A DNA stretch of 62,500 nucleotides from positions 207,501-270,000 of the forward strand of contig NZ_CP034437.1 of assembly GCF_003952225.1 (NCBI RefSeq), given 5' to 3'. The translations under genes were made by a program, and so were the position numbers. The DNA is from Paenibacillus albus. Lineage in GTDB: Bacteria; Bacillota; Bacilli; Paenibacillales; Paenibacillaceae. Shown piece by piece: positions 1-8,150 of this stretch. Below the pieces are notes generated by a model. The model saw only the letters and a program-made list of their open reading frames with translations. It searched no databases and was not told the DNA's origin. How positions within the stretch are numbered: position 1 is the first letter of the stretch; each line of letters opens with the position of its first letter.

Positions 1-446
1 GTCGGGATAAAAGCATTGTTGTTCGTCAATTTGGACTTGTAATACGCAACACCATAAGCACCAATCGCAAGCCCAAGCGGCAGCACCCAGAAAATCCAGT
101 CATTGTTTAAGCTTGTCCGATCTTGGTACAGCAAATAACCGATGCCCCCGAGGGCAAATAATGCGGTATACGCTTGCAGCGCATTCCAAAGATAGCCCCT
201 TCGCAGGACGCTCAAAGCGATGTAATTCAGCGTCAGGTACGAGAAGAAGCCCATCTGGCTGAAAGCGCCGAATAGCAAGCCCACTAGTGCCATCATACCG
301 GCATTAAAGCCTGCTGCTTCCACGCCGACAAATCCAAACGAACGATCCGTCCATTGCATCAAGCTACCGACTATTGTTGTAACTACGGCACCGATTGCCA
401 TTGTGCTCCAGAATAAGAAAAACCATTTTCGAATATTCACGTTCAT
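1..446 (-). CDS. kbaA: KinB-signalling pathway activation protein KbaA (partial, 3' end cut by window edge)
   Basis: 148 codons are visible and the frame is still open at the window edge. The product is a membrane protein with hydrophobic stretches at about residues 8-30, 44-80, 88-107 and 116-136. In B. subtilis KbaA acts upstream of the sporulation kinase KinB in the phosphorelay to Spo0A. The assignment rests on the N-terminal pattern (NIRKWFFLFWST), the hydrophobic profile and the location next to gerD and salA, as in B. subtilis. The ATG at 446 is preceded by a TAGGAGC ribosome binding site. It is divergent from gerD. A short hairpin (480-501, one G-T pair in the transcript) lies in its leader. 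The name is likely but the C-terminus cannot be checked. Confidence 0.85.
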   Translation of the reverse strand, partial: MNVNIRKWFFLFWSTMAIGAVVTTIVGSLMQWTDRSFGFVGVEAAGFNAGMMALVGLLFGAFSQMGFFSYLTLNYIALSVLRRGYLWNALQAYTALFALGGIGYLLYQDRTSLNNDWIFWVLPLGLAIGAYGVAYYKSKLTNNNAFIP

Positions 447-566
447 TCAGCTCCTAAACAATTTGTGCGAAACACAGCCTCGAACCGTTCATACGGCTCG
501 ATTTTCACGCAACTTTAATCATCCTTCATTGTACCATGCCACTTGCAAAAAGCTATGTGCCGTCCA

Positions 567-596
567 TGATAATACGATGAACATTGTCGCATACTA
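567..596 (+). promoter_or_regulatory. candidate sigma-G type promoter of gerD
   Basis: A TGATAA box (567-572) and a CATACTA box (590-596) are separated by 17 bases, about 45 bases before the gerD start. CATACTA fits the forespore sigma-F/sigma-G -10 consensus CATAHTA. B. subtilis gerD belongs to the sigma-G regulon, so the match fits known biology. The -35 box is only a partial match. Confidence 0.6.
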
Positions 597-640
597 CAGC
601 TAGAAGAATGCTGCATTTCCAGAAGGGAGACAGTGCCATT

Positions 641-1345
641 ATGCTCAAACGTTTGTCGTGGGTTGGTACCATCGCCATCATAGCATCAATGCTATCCGGC
701 TGCGGGTCCGAGCCATCCAGCTCTTCGAGCGAGCCAATCAGTTATAAAGACATGAAATCGATGGTTATCGACATACTTAAAACAGAGGATGCCCAAAAGG
801 CGCTTCAGGAATCAGCTTCAGCGACTACGGGAAATAACGGCAGCAGTGCGCGAATTCTCTCCGTACAAGATCAGGAGCAAATGCGACTGGCTGTAAAAGA
901 AACACTCGTCGCACCAGAATACAGTAAAACCATTGAGAAGCTGATGACTGATCCCCGCTTCGCCGGCGAGTTTGCTAAGGCGGTCAATAAGCAGAATAAA
1001 CAGATCCACAAGGATTTGCTCAAGGATCCGACTTATCAGAAGGACCTTATTCAAGTAATGAAGAGCCCTGAGATGGATAAAATGATTCTGGAAGTGCTGC
1101 AAAGCACGCAGTACCGCAAGCAAGTCACTTCCATTATGACGGAATCGATGCAAAGCCCTCTCTACCGATTGGAAATTCTGGATCTGCTCAAGAAGGCCGT
1201 TCAGGAAGAGCTGAAACCTAAGCCGGATGAGAAAGTGACCAAGCAAAAGGATAGCGGCGGCGGCGATAGCGGTGGTGACAGCGGCGGTGGTGGCGAAGGT
1301 GATAGCGGCGACGGCATGGGTGATTCTGGTGGCGGCGGCGGTTAA
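641..1345 (+). CDS. gerD: Spore germination lipoprotein GerD
   Basis: A 234-residue lipoprotein. The signal peptide ends in the lipobox LSGC with the lipidated Cys at residue 21. The middle part, about residues 37-190, is rich in helix-forming residues and carries the repeated DP/SP segments typical of GerD. GerD sits on the inner spore membrane and is needed to cluster germinant receptors into the germinosome. The ATG at 641 is preferred over an upstream in-frame ATG at 584 because it has an AGAAGGGAGA site and begins a proper signal peptide. The last 30 residues or so are almost only Gly, Ser and Asp, a disordered tail. The gene is convergent with salA and divergent from kbaA, as in B. subtilis. 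Confidence 0.92.
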   Translation: MLKRLSWVGTIAIIASMLSGCGSEPSSSSSEPISYKDMKSMVIDILKTEDAQKALQESASATTGNNGSSARILSVQDQEQMRLAVKETLVAPEYSKTIEKLMTDPRFAGEFAKAVNKQNKQIHKDLLKDPTYQKDLIQVMKSPEMDKMILEVLQSTQYRKQVTSIMTESMQSPLYRLEILDLLKKAVQEELKPKPDEKVTKQKDSGGGDSGGDSGGGGEGDSGDGMGDSGGGGG

Positions 1346-1369
1346 TAAATTTTGAGCGCTTAGCAGAAT

Positions 1370-1424
1370 AAGTGGATAAGTAAGAGCATCCAAAGTGGTG
1401 TAGACAGATAAAGTGGATAAGTAA
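1370..1424 (+). repeat. two copies of a 14-bp direct repeat after gerD
   Basis: The 14-mer AAGTGGATAAGTAA occurs at 1370-1383 and again at 1411-1424, just after the gerD stop and before the terminator. The flanks are also similar (AGAAT versus AGATA). It may be a small local duplication; no function is evident. Confidence 0.6.
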
Positions 1425-1435
1425 CAGGAATGATA

Positions 1436-1486
1436 AAAAGAAGCCAACATCTTATGCACAATTGTGCAGAATGTTGGCTTCTTTTA
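1436..1486. terminator. bidirectional terminator between gerD and salA
   Basis: A perfect 15-bp stem (AAAAGAAGCCAACAT at 1436-1450 with its complement at 1471-1485) encloses a second palindrome, TGCACAATTGTGCA. The stem ends in A/T runs on both sides, so it can stop gerD from the left and salA from the right. Confidence 0.85.
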
Positions 1487-1523
1487 TGTGCTATGTGGCA
1501 CAAAGGTAGTAAGTAAGTTTCGC

Positions 1524-2624
1524 TTACGCTTCACATTTCGCAATAACGGAGTCAGCTACTTCCAGGTAGATGCGTCCTGTATCTGTATCGGCTTTATAGA
1601 CCGATGGTGCAAAATCCGGCTCTGTCGCCAGGTTTTCAGGTGCACCTAGCGGGATCTGCGCAAGAAGATCGGCATTCAGCGATTCAGCCAGTCTTCCGCC
1701 GCCGCCGCGACCAAATACGTACTCATGCTCGCCGCTCTTGCTGATGTAGTAAGACATATTCTCCACGATTCCAATGATCTCGTGTTCGGTCTTGATTGCC
1801 ATAGCGCCTGCACGGGCAGCTACGAAAGCTGCTGTTGCATGCGGCGTCGTTACGATGATTTCTTTGCTCTGCGGAATCATCTGATGGACGTCTAGCGCTA
1901 CATCGCCAGTGCCCGGTGGCAGATCAAGCAGCAGATAGTCTAGCTCACCCCATGCAATCTCTGCAAAGAAGTTGCGGAGCATCTTGCCGAGCATCGGACC
2001 GCGCCATACGATTGGGGCGTTATCTTCCACGAAGAAGCCCATCGACATTACTTTAACGCCGAACTTCTCGATTGGGATTACTCGCTCATTCACGACCTCC
2101 GGACGCTCTTCGATGCCCATCATATCGGGCACACTGAATCCGTAGATGTCGGCGTCGATAATGCCGACACGCTTGCCCCTGCGGGCTAGGGCGACCGCGA
2201 GGTTCACGGTCACCGTGGACTTGCCGACGCCGCCCTTGCCGCTGGCGACGGCAATGAAGTGCGTCCCGCTGCTCTCGCTTAGCAGCGGGTTCGCCTCAAG
2301 CCCGGCCCCGTGACCACGTACGGGGCCTGCGGCGGCGGAAGTGCCGGCAGCGCTCGCTGCGCCTGCGCTAGCGCTGCTCGCCGCCTGCGGCGCGGCTTCG
2401 CTGGCCCGAAACCGGCAATGCACGGTTTCGGCGCCAGCTGCGGCGAGCGCTTCGCGCAGGCTCGCCTCAAGCGCGCGCTCCGCGCTCGCGGCTGCGCCGA
2501 TGACCGTCATCGAAACATGACGGTCCTTCACTACAACATCGCGGAAGGTGATCTGCGTGCCTTCCGTTTTATAAGGAGCCGCCACAGAATCGGCGGCTTC
2601 AATTACGATCTCACGGGTCAACAT
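1524..2624 (-). CDS. salA: Mrp/NBP35-type P-loop ATPase SalA
   Basis: A 366-residue P-loop protein of the Mrp family. The deviant Walker A motif GKGGVGKST lies at about residue 132, followed by the DADIYG switch and a DLPPGTGD motif. The CxxC that many Mrp proteins use to hold an iron-sulfur cluster is absent: the stretch reads NMSYYISKSGEHEYVFG, as in B. subtilis SalA, which regulates exoprotease genes through scoC. A short N-terminal domain (1-75) is joined to the ATPase by an Ala-rich linker (about 80-110) encoded by very GC-rich DNA. The ATG at 2624 follows GAGGAGACG. An upstream in-frame start would add 18 residues without a site. It is either an Fe-S carrier homologue or a SalA-type regulator; the latter is favoured by context. 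Confidence 0.85.
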   Translation of the reverse strand: MLTREIVIEAADSVAAPYKTEGTQITFRDVVVKDRHVSMTVIGAAASAERALEASLREALAAAGAETVHCRFRASEAAPQAASSASAGAASAAGTSAAAGPVRGHGAGLEANPLLSESSGTHFIAVASGKGGVGKSTVTVNLAVALARRGKRVGIIDADIYGFSVPDMMGIEERPEVVNERVIPIEKFGVKVMSMGFFVEDNAPIVWRGPMLGKMLRNFFAEIAWGELDYLLLDLPPGTGDVALDVHQMIPQSKEIIVTTPHATAAFVAARAGAMAIKTEHEIIGIVENMSYYISKSGEHEYVFGRGGGGRLAESLNADLLAQIPLGAPENLATEPDFAPSVYKADTDTGRIYLEVADSVIAKCEA

Positions 2625-2753
2625 GTATTCTCGTCTCCTCTTGTCCCTGAATTCGTTCCTGGTACAACTAAAGGACATGTACTGGCTCTATTATAACAAG
2701 ACTGAGCTCACCATCCAACCTCCTTAAGCGCGTTAAATGAGCAGCTAGCTCTA

Positions 2754-3521
2754 CTACCCCTTCGGCGAAGCTCCCCATTTCTCACCCGCTGTGTAACGCA
2801 GAACGCCCTGATAGATCGACGCAGCCACCTTCTTCTGATACTCAGCATCTGCTAACCTGGACGCCTCTCCTGGGTTCGATAAGAAGCCCACCTCGACAAG
2901 CGCACTAGGTACATCCTTCATCGCCTTAAGCAAATAAATCGTATTCACTGTTGCTGCTAGTCGGTCCGTGTTGGCGAGGTTACGCCGAATTTCATCCTGA
3001 ATAAGTGAGGCTAGAACTGCATTTTCAGGCAGACTCGGATAAAAGAACGTCTGTGCACCAGACCATCTTGGTGATGGAATGCTGTTCATGTGGATACTAA
3101 GCAGCAGGCTTGCGTGCTTGTCCTTCACAAACTGCGCTCGTTTCACCAAATCCTCTGTCTTGCGCCGGCTTATCTTAGAGGTACCTTCATTCGCCAGATC
3201 GTAATCACCTTCTCTGGTCATGACAACGATGGCGCCGGCTTGCTGCAGATAATCCCGAAGCTGCAGAGCAATCGCAAGATTAAGATCCTTCTCAACGAGT
3301 CCCTGCTTGCTGACAGCTCCTCCATCTACCCCTCCGTGACCAGCATCAATGGCGATCACTTTACCGGATAACGGCAGCGTCCAGTACGTCCAGGTACGTG
3401 TAGCCGGTACTTCCTGCGTGAGCAGAACGATAGTCAGCATAACAGCTACGACACCAAGCGTAATCCGCACCGCGCCCCGATACGTGATCCAGACAACGAA
3501 TCGTTTCCGAACTCTGGTCAT
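2754..3521 (-). CDS. cwlD: N-acetylmuramoyl-L-alanine amidase CwlD (spore cortex, germination)
   Basis: A 255-residue amidase_3 protein. An N-terminal membrane anchor (about residues 18-36) leads to the zinc amidase domain. Visible zinc ligands are His in IDAGHGG, Glu in VEKDLN and His in SIHMNS, and the catalytic Glu is in LVEVGFLSN. CwlD removes the stem peptide from muramic acid so that muramic-delta-lactam can form in the spore cortex. The ATG at 3521 was chosen over a GTG at 3560 because the protein then starts just before the membrane anchor. Its ribosome site (GGGGTGG) is weak. It lies between sat and salA, close to other germination genes. Confidence 0.9.
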   Translation of the reverse strand: MTRVRKRFVVWITYRGAVRITLGVVAVMLTIVLLTQEVPATRTWTYWTLPLSGKVIAIDAGHGGVDGGAVSKQGLVEKDLNLAIALQLRDYLQQAGAIVVMTREGDYDLANEGTSKISRRKTEDLVKRAQFVKDKHASLLLSIHMNSIPSPRWSGAQTFFYPSLPENAVLASLIQDEIRRNLANTDRLAATVNTIYLLKAMKDVPSALVEVGFLSNPGEASRLADAEYQKKVAASIYQGVLRYTAGEKWGASPKG

Positions 3522-3621
3522 ACAAAAAGCCACCCCAATCTCCGTCCGATGATCATGCACAGATTGTCCCGTGCTCTATATCATCCTATGGGACGAGATG
3601 GCTTGTTATGCGAACAACAAA

Positions 3622-3661
3622 GCAAAAACGCTTTTCCCGTTATTAAACAGGAAAAAGCGTT
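3622..3661 (-). terminator. terminator after sat
   Basis: An inverted repeat (AACGCTTTT... with AAAAAGCGTT) separated by about 15 bases is followed on the minus strand by a T-rich run (TTTTTGCTTTG). It lies 16 bases after the sat stop codon. Confidence 0.75.
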
Positions 3662-3677
3662 CTGCGGTAACCACTAT

Positions 3678-4844
3678 TTAATTAACAGGCTGCTCCGCCA
3701 TGCCTTCAATAAGAATCTTAGCAACCTCTGGACGGGAGAACTCCGGCGGCGGGCAAACGCCATCACGCAGCAGTGCGCGAACCTTAGTACCGGAAAGTGT
3801 CAGATGGTCTGCTTTATCATGTGGACAAGTCTTGCTCGAAGCCATATTACCGCACTTCGTGCAGAAGAAGCTGTGTTCAAAATAAAGCGGAGTAATGCCC
3901 AGTTCATCTGCAGTAAACGAGCGAAGCAGATCTTGTGCTTCATACGTACCGTAGTAGTCGCCTACACCGGCATGGTCACGACCAACGATGAAGTGTGTAC
4001 AGCCATAGTTTTTGCGAACCATCGCGTGGAAGATCGCTTCACGAGGACCCGCATAACGCATAGCCGCTGGGAATACGCCAAGGAAAGTGCGATCTGCTGG
4101 GTAGTAGTTCTCAAGCAAGGCGATATAGCTCTTCATACGAACATTCGCTGGTACGTCATCGGATTTCGTTTCACCCACAAGAGGGTTCAAGAAGAGCGCA
4201 TCAACAATCTCCATCGCACACTTCTGAATGTATTCATGAGCACGGTGAACCGGATTACGAGTTTGGAAGCCAACGACTGTGTTCCAGCCCTTCTCTGCGA
4301 AGATCTGTCTTGTCTGAGAAGGATCAAAATAAAACTCGTTAAACTTCTCCGGTACTGGACGGTTCAACACAGTAATCGGACCACCTACATAGGTAGAAGG
4401 ACGCTCGTAGAGCTTCGCTACGCCTGGGTGCTCGATATCATCTGTTTTAAACACGTTCACGGCTTCATGCTTCTGATCAACGCTGTAGATGCTCTCGATA
4501 TCGATGACACCGTACAACGTGTTGTCTTCACCAATAAGTGCTGCACGCTGTCCTGTAGACAACTCAGCTGCCTTTGCTTCTTCGATAGCAAGCGTAATTG
4601 GAATACTCCATACCGTACCATCTGCAAGACGCATACGCTCTACAACCGAGCGATAGTCCGCTTCATTCAAGAAACCAGTAAGCGGCGAGAACGCGCCTAC
4701 GCCGATTAAATCCAAATCCGAAATTGCCCAATTGTTCACGATAATGGCTGGTAACGATGCTGCTTCCGTTAAGAGTGCTTCGCGTTCGACGCCTGTTGCG
4801 ATTCGGTTGACGAGTACGCCGCCATGCGGCTTGATGCTGGTCAT
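3678..4844 (-). CDS. sat: Sulfate adenylyltransferase (ATP sulfurylase)
   Basis: A 388-residue enzyme that makes adenosine 5'-phosphosulfate (APS) and pyrophosphate from ATP and sulfate, the first step of sulfate assimilation. The active-site motifs [11 protein letters not shown] (QXRN and HXXH) and GRDHAGVG are present. [13 protein letters not shown] near residue 310 is the zinc-binding segment of single-subunit bacterial enzymes. No APS kinase domain is fused. The ATG at 4844 has an ACAGGAGG site. The gene follows cysH in the same direction with a 111-bp gap holding a tandem hairpin. In B. subtilis the equivalent gene sits with cysH in the cysH operon, so co-transcription is likely, though the gene order differs here. 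Confidence 0.95.
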   Translation of the reverse strand: MTSIKPHGGVLVNRIATGVEREALLTEAASLPAIIVNNWAISDLDLIGVGAFSPLTGFLNEADYRSVVERMRLADGTVWSIPITLAIEEAKAAELSTGQRAALIGEDNTLYGVIDIESIYSVDQKHEAVNVFKTDDIEHPGVAKLYERPSTYVGGPITVLNRPVPEKFNEFYFDPSQTRQIFAEKGWNTVVGFQTRNPVHRAHEYIQKCAMEIVDALFLNPLVGETKSDDVPANVRMKSYIALLENYYPADRTFLGVFPAAMRYAGPREAIFHAMVRKNYGCTHFIVGRDHAGVGDYYGTYEAQDLLRSFTADELGITPLYFEHSFFCTKCGNMASSKTCPHDKADHLTLSGTKVRALLRDGVCPPPEFSRPEVAKILIEGMAEQPVN

Positions 4845-4858
4845 GTATGGCCTCCTGT

Positions 4859-4940
4859 AATAGGGAGTTTGATGGAATCAAACTCTCACCGCTATTGGTA
4901 ATAGGGAGTCTGATGGAATCAAACTCTCAATGCTATTGGT
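4859..4940 (-). repeat. tandem 41-bp duplication, each copy a hairpin, between cysH and sat
   Basis: Two head-to-tail 41-bp units (4859-4899 and 4900-4940) differ at three positions. Each unit holds a 9-bp inverted repeat around a 3-base loop (GAGTTTGAT-gga-ATCAAACTC). The one stem difference in the second unit becomes a G-U pair in the minus-strand transcript, so both hairpins would form in the cysH-sat mRNA. Confidence 0.85.
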
Positions 4941-4955
4941 AAAGCATGCTGCTAT

Positions 4956-5648
4956 TTATTTGTGCAATCCGCACTCTGTTTTCTCTTGACCCGACCAACG
5001 TCCTGCTCGAGGGTCTTCACCTGGCATTACTTGGCGTGTGCAATGTTCGCAGCCGATACTTGGGTAGTGATTATCGTGAAGCGGATTGTAGTACACGTTG
5101 TTCTCGCGGATGTAGTTCCAAACATCTTCGGAAGTCCAGTTCGCGATTGGATTGAATTTTACCAAACCGAACTTCGTATCGTACTCGATCTTCTTCGCGT
5201 TCGCACGAGTCGGTGCTTGATCACGACGAATACCAGTAATCCACGCTTCGTATTTGGAAAGGATCTGAGTAAGAGGATCTACTTTACGAATGTTGCAGCA
5301 TTGTGTTGCATTCGATTTCCACAGCTCTTCACCGAATTGAGCAGCTTGCTCCTCAGGTGTAATCGCCGGCTTCACTTCTACAAACTTCAAATTGTAGATC
5401 TCTGCCATCTTATCACGTGTTTCATAAGTTTCTTTGAAGTGGAAGTCCGTATCTAGATAGAAAATATCTGTACTCGGGCTGATCTTCTGCAGCATGTCAA
5501 CCAACACAACATCCTCTGCACCAAAGCTGCATGCAAAAGTGATGTTCGGGAAAGTTTCCACTGCAAACTTTAGAATTTCCTGTGGCGTTGCATTTTCCAA
5601 TAGTTCAGCTTGTTCTTTAATGAGTGCTTCTTTTTCAAAAAGATTCAT
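4956..5648 (-). CDS. cysH: APS/PAPS reductase (assimilatory sulfate reduction)
   Basis: A 230-residue reductase that turns activated sulfate into sulfite with thioredoxin as electron donor. The nucleotide-binding motif SFGAED is near residue 41, and the C-terminal ECGLH carries the reactive cysteine. The pairs QCCN and GCEHC, which bind a 4Fe-4S cluster, mark the type that can use APS directly. This matches the absence of an APS kinase gene beside sat. The ATG at 5648 follows GGAGGAATCACC. It has its own strong promoter and precedes sat. Sulfur-dependent control is likely, but I could not find a convincing CymR site or SAM riboswitch in the 146 bases upstream. Confidence 0.93.
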   Translation of the reverse strand: MNLFEKEALIKEQAELLENATPQEILKFAVETFPNITFACSFGAEDVVLVDMLQKISPSTDIFYLDTDFHFKETYETRDKMAEIYNLKFVEVKPAITPEEQAAQFGEELWKSNATQCCNIRKVDPLTQILSKYEAWITGIRRDQAPTRANAKKIEYDTKFGLVKFNPIANWTSEDVWNYIRENNVYYNPLHDNHYPSIGCEHCTRQVMPGEDPRAGRWSGQEKTECGLHK

Positions 5649-5694
5649 GGTGATTCCTCCATCTCTTAATTCCTAGTAAATCAATCTACATTAA

Positions 5695-5723
5695 ATTATA
5701 CGTCCATTATCCAAATTGTTCAA
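5695..5723 (-). promoter_or_regulatory. sigma-A promoter of cysH-sat
   Basis: On the minus strand, TTGAAC (5718-5723) and a perfect TATAAT (5695-5700) are 17 bases apart, placing the transcription start about 40 bases before the cysH ATG. Confidence 0.75.
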
Positions 5724-5745
5724 TGCTTATAAATATGTGAATAAA

Positions 5746-5783
5746 TGAAAAATGCCTTCCCTGCGTGAGCAGAGAAGGCATTG
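5746..5783 (-). terminator. terminator after rplM-rpsI
   Basis: A 14-bp stem (AATGCCTTCTCTGC with GCAGGGAAGGCATT on the minus strand, one G-T pair) with a 4-base loop is followed by ATTTTTCATTT. It separates rpsI from the cysH promoter. Confidence 0.85.
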
Positions 5784-5794
5784 AGTAGAAAATA

Positions 5795-6187
5795 TTAACG
5801 TTTCGAGAATTGTGGTGCACGACGAGCTGCTTTAAGACCGTATTTCTTACGCTCTTTCATACGTGGGTCACGAGTCAAGAAGCCAGCACGTTTCAAAGCT
5901 GGACGGAATTCTGGGTCTGCTTTGAGCAATGCACGGGAAATACCGTGACGGATTGCGCCAGCTTGGCCAGAGATACCGCCACCGTGTGCGATAACCAAGA
6001 TATCGTATTTGCTTGCAGTCTCAGTAAGAGCAAGCGGTTGTTTAACGATCAGCTTAAGTGTTTCCAAGCCGAAATATTCGTTCAGATCACGTTTGTTAAT
6101 AATGATTCGTCCTTCACCCGGCACGAGACGTACACGTGCTACAGAGTGTTTACGACGACCGGTTCCATAGTATTGAACTTGTGCCAT
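5795..6187 (-). CDS. rpsI: 30S ribosomal protein S9
   Basis: 130 residues, the usual length. The product sits in the head of the small subunit, and its C-terminal tail (ending APQFSKR) reaches the P-site tRNA. Typical motifs [14 protein letters not shown] at the start and GHGGG-type loops ([12 protein letters not shown]) are present. The ATG at 6187 has a GGGGAGGA site. It is 19 bases after rplM, the standard L13-S9 pair. Confidence 0.97.
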   Translation of the reverse strand: MAQVQYYGTGRRKHSVARVRLVPGEGRIIINKRDLNEYFGLETLKLIVKQPLALTETASKYDILVIAHGGGISGQAGAIRHGISRALLKADPEFRPALKRAGFLTRDPRMKERKKYGLKAARRAPQFSKR

Positions 6188-6206
6188 GAACCTGTCCTCC
6201 CCCTAA

Positions 6207-6644
6207 TTAACCGCGAAGTTCGTAAACTTCTGGATTTTGTGCTTGATGCGGATGTTCCGAACCTGCATAGACTTTAAGCTTCATCTTCATTTTATCGCCA
6301 AGGCGATTTTTAGGAAGCATGCCGTGAATCGCTTGTTCCAAAACGTATTCAGGCTTGTTTTTGATCATGTCCTGAGCTGGAGTAACTTTCAAACCACCTT
6401 GGTACATGGAGTGACGGTAGTACATTTTGTTTTGCAGTTTCTTACCTGTCAGGTGGATCTTCTCAGCGTTGATGACAACTACGAAGTCACCAGTGTCAAC
6501 GTGAGGTGTAAATTGTGGTTTGTGCTTGCCGCGGATTAGTGCTGCAGCTTCGCTCGCTAAGCGACCAAGCGTTTTGCCTTCTGCGTCAATGACGTACCAT
6601 TTGCGTTCAACTTCATTTGGCTTAGCCATATAGGTAATGCGCAT
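6207..6644 (-). CDS. rplM: 50S ribosomal protein L13
   Basis: 145 residues, usual length. L13 binds 23S rRNA early in large-subunit assembly. Conserved segments are [28 protein letters not shown] and the terminal PEVYELRG. The ATG at 6644 has a perfect AAGGAGGA site and gives the N-terminus [10 protein letters not shown], like B. subtilis L13. It begins the rplM-rpsI transcript, with its own promoter and a structured leader. Confidence 0.97.
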   Translation of the reverse strand: MRITYMAKPNEVERKWYVIDAEGKTLGRLASEAAALIRGKHKPQFTPHVDTGDFVVVINAEKIHLTGKKLQNKMYYRHSMYQGGLKVTPAQDMIKNKPEYVLEQAIHGMLPKNRLGDKMKMKLKVYAGSEHPHQAQNPEVYELRG

Positions 6645-6833
6645 GGATGTTCCTCCTTCTTCATTAAAACAATCGGTTCATGTATGATGTTACGTGACCT
6701 TTAAAGATGATGCTGAATCGACCAGCGGTCTCCTCGAGCCAATCATCAGTAAACGGCTCGATTACTCGTTAAGTTACAACTAATTAAACGGCATTCTCAG
6801 TCGGGGCTGTGGGAGAGCCACTAAGAAAGCACA
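6645..6833 (-). promoter_or_regulatory. structured 5' leader of rplM, candidate L13 autoregulatory leader
   Basis: About 190 bases lie between the predicted transcription start and rplM. A 7-bp hairpin (TCGAGCC 6734-6740 with GGCTCGA 6755-6761) and a small GACC/GGTC hairpin (6720-6730) lie next to each other. Firmicutes have a known L13 leader family at this place. I could not align it to that family here, so the identity is an inference from position. Confidence 0.45.
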
Positions 6834-6839
6834 AGTTAT

Positions 6840-6868
6840 ATTCTACTACAACGAATAGGCAAGTGCAA
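6840..6868 (-). promoter_or_regulatory. promoter of rplM-rpsI
   Basis: TTGCAC (6863-6868) and TAGAAT (6840-6845) on the minus strand with a 17-base spacer, just after the truA stop. The position is where the B. subtilis rplM promoter region is expected. Confidence 0.6.
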
Positions 6869-6913
6869 GTCATTTCTTTGGACACGATGCATGTGAAGAG
6901 CTGGTAATGCTCG

Positions 6914-7654
6914 TCAATTATCGTATTCCACTTCCCACAAAGTAAGGCCGTGAGCCATAGCCGTGGGTCCCGCCTTGGAGCGGTCCTTGGCAGCGAGAAT
7001 GCGGACAACATCGCCCACAGTCCATTTACCTTCTCCGACTCGCAGAAGCGTCCCTACAATGATTCTAACCATGTTATAGAGGAAGCCATCCCCCGTAATA
7101 AAGAGATCCAGCTTCCCTTCGCTCTCGTCCAAACGTGCTGAGATTACTGTGCGTGTATGAGTGCGTTTTGTCGACCGTTGCGATGCGAATGACGTGAAGT
7201 CATGGTAGCCCACAAGCTCCGCAAGCGCTGCTCTCATCTCCGGCAGTCGAAGAGGCATGGGATAATGAAACCGATAATGCCGTTCAAATACATCTGCAAA
7301 CTTGTTCGTATCAATGGAGTATCGATACGTCTTCCGTTTGGCGCTATAACTGGCGTGAAAATCAAGGGGAACTTCATCCGCTCTCAGAACAGAGATATCT
7401 TCCGGCAGTCTGGAGTTGAGTGCCAACGCCCAGCGATGCACCGGAATTGGAGAAGATGTCAGGAAGTTAATGACTTGTCCACGTGCGTGAACACCTGCAT
7501 CTGTTCTTCCCGACGCCGTAATATTTACGTTCTCCCCTGTTAACACGACAATCGCTTGCTCCAGAATATCTTGAATCGTATTACCGATCGGCTGCGTCTG
7601 AAAGCCATGATAGGTCGTACCCACATAGCTGATGACCATCCGAATGTTCCTCAT
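6914..7654 (-). CDS. truA: tRNA pseudouridine(38-40) synthase TruA
   Basis: A 246-residue enzyme that isomerises uridines 38-40 in the anticodon arm of tRNAs. The catalytic Asp is in the motif GRTDAGVHARGQV near residue 52. Other family motifs are YVGTTYHGFQ at the start and FLYNMVRIIVGTL near the end. The ATG at 7654 is preceded by AGAGAGGAGC. It follows rplQ, as in B. subtilis (where ecf transporter genes intervene, absent here). It lies beyond the rplQ terminator, so it is probably expressed by read-through. Confidence 0.96.
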   Translation of the reverse strand: MRNIRMVISYVGTTYHGFQTQPIGNTIQDILEQAIVVLTGENVNITASGRTDAGVHARGQVINFLTSSPIPVHRWALALNSRLPEDISVLRADEVPLDFHASYSAKRKTYRYSIDTNKFADVFERHYRFHYPMPLRLPEMRAALAELVGYHDFTSFASQRSTKRTHTRTVISARLDESEGKLDLFITGDGFLYNMVRIIVGTLLRVGEGKWTVGDVVRILAAKDRSKAGPTAMAHGLTLWEVEYDN

Positions 7655-7693
7655 CCCATAGCTCCTCTCTCCAAGATTTCAACCCATGGGCAA

Positions 7694-7721
7694 CAAAAAA
7701 AGGTGGCCGCAAGGTCCACCC
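7694..7721 (-). terminator. terminator after rplQ
   Basis: On the minus strand GGTGG-A-CC, loop TTGC, GGCCACC (one bulged A) is followed by seven T. It is the natural end of the S10-spc-alpha block, before truA. Confidence 0.75.
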
Positions 7722-7729
7722 TTCGTTTG

Positions 7730-8098
7730 CTACGCGCGGTCTACTAGTTCCAAGTAAACCATAGGCGCCGCGTCACCGCGACGAGGTCCTAGTTTCAAGA
7801 TACGCGTATAGCCGCCTGGACGCTCCGAGTAGCGAGTAGCCAGTTCGGAGAACAATTTTTGGATTGCATCTTGCTCACCTGCAGCAAGAGACTCACGGCG
7901 AACGAAAGCTGCAACTTGACGACGCGCGTGAAGGTCACCGCGCTTAGCAAGCGTGATCAGCTTCTCAGCGATTGGACGAAGCTCTTTCGCTTTCGCCTCA
8001 GTCGTTTGAATACGCTCATACAAGAACAAGTCAGTAACGAGGTCACGGAACAATGCTTTCCGGGAGCTAGCGTCACGGCTCAATTTTGAATATGCCAT
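7730..8098 (-). CDS. rplQ: 50S ribosomal protein L17
   Basis: 122 residues, usual for Bacillales. L17 lies at the polypeptide exit side of the large subunit. The N-terminal [18 protein letters not shown] segment and the closing [12 protein letters not shown] are family signatures. The ATG at 8098 has a TAAGGAGGGG site. It is the last gene of the alpha operon (infA-rpmJ-rpsM-rpsK-rpoA-rplQ). Confidence 0.97.
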   Translation of the reverse strand: MAYSKLSRDASSRKALFRDLVTDLFLYERIQTTEAKAKELRPIAEKLITLAKRGDLHARRQVAAFVRRESLAAGEQDAIQKLFSELATRYSERPGGYTRILKLGPRRGDAAPMVYLELVDRA

Positions 8099-8150
8099 TC
8101 GAATTTCCCCTCCTTAAAACAGTCTATAGACATCTAGTCTGCGCTGCTTT

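Noticed and set aside
818..1459. 213-codon minus-strand frame across gerD
   Set aside because: It is antisense to a clear gerD gene, is rich in Ala/Thr from the Gly-Ser repeat, and has no ribosome site.
3549..4709. 386-codon plus-strand frame
   Set aside because: It is the mirror of sat; no family features, many Arg/Cys/His typical of a shadow frame.
4859..4940. CRISPR-like tandem repeat
   Set aside because: Only two adjacent copies with no spacers and no cas genes; it is a local duplication.
5649..5794. CymR site or SAM riboswitch before cysH
   Set aside because: A GGAATTA half fits the CymR consensus but the rest does not, and the leader is too short for a SAM riboswitch.
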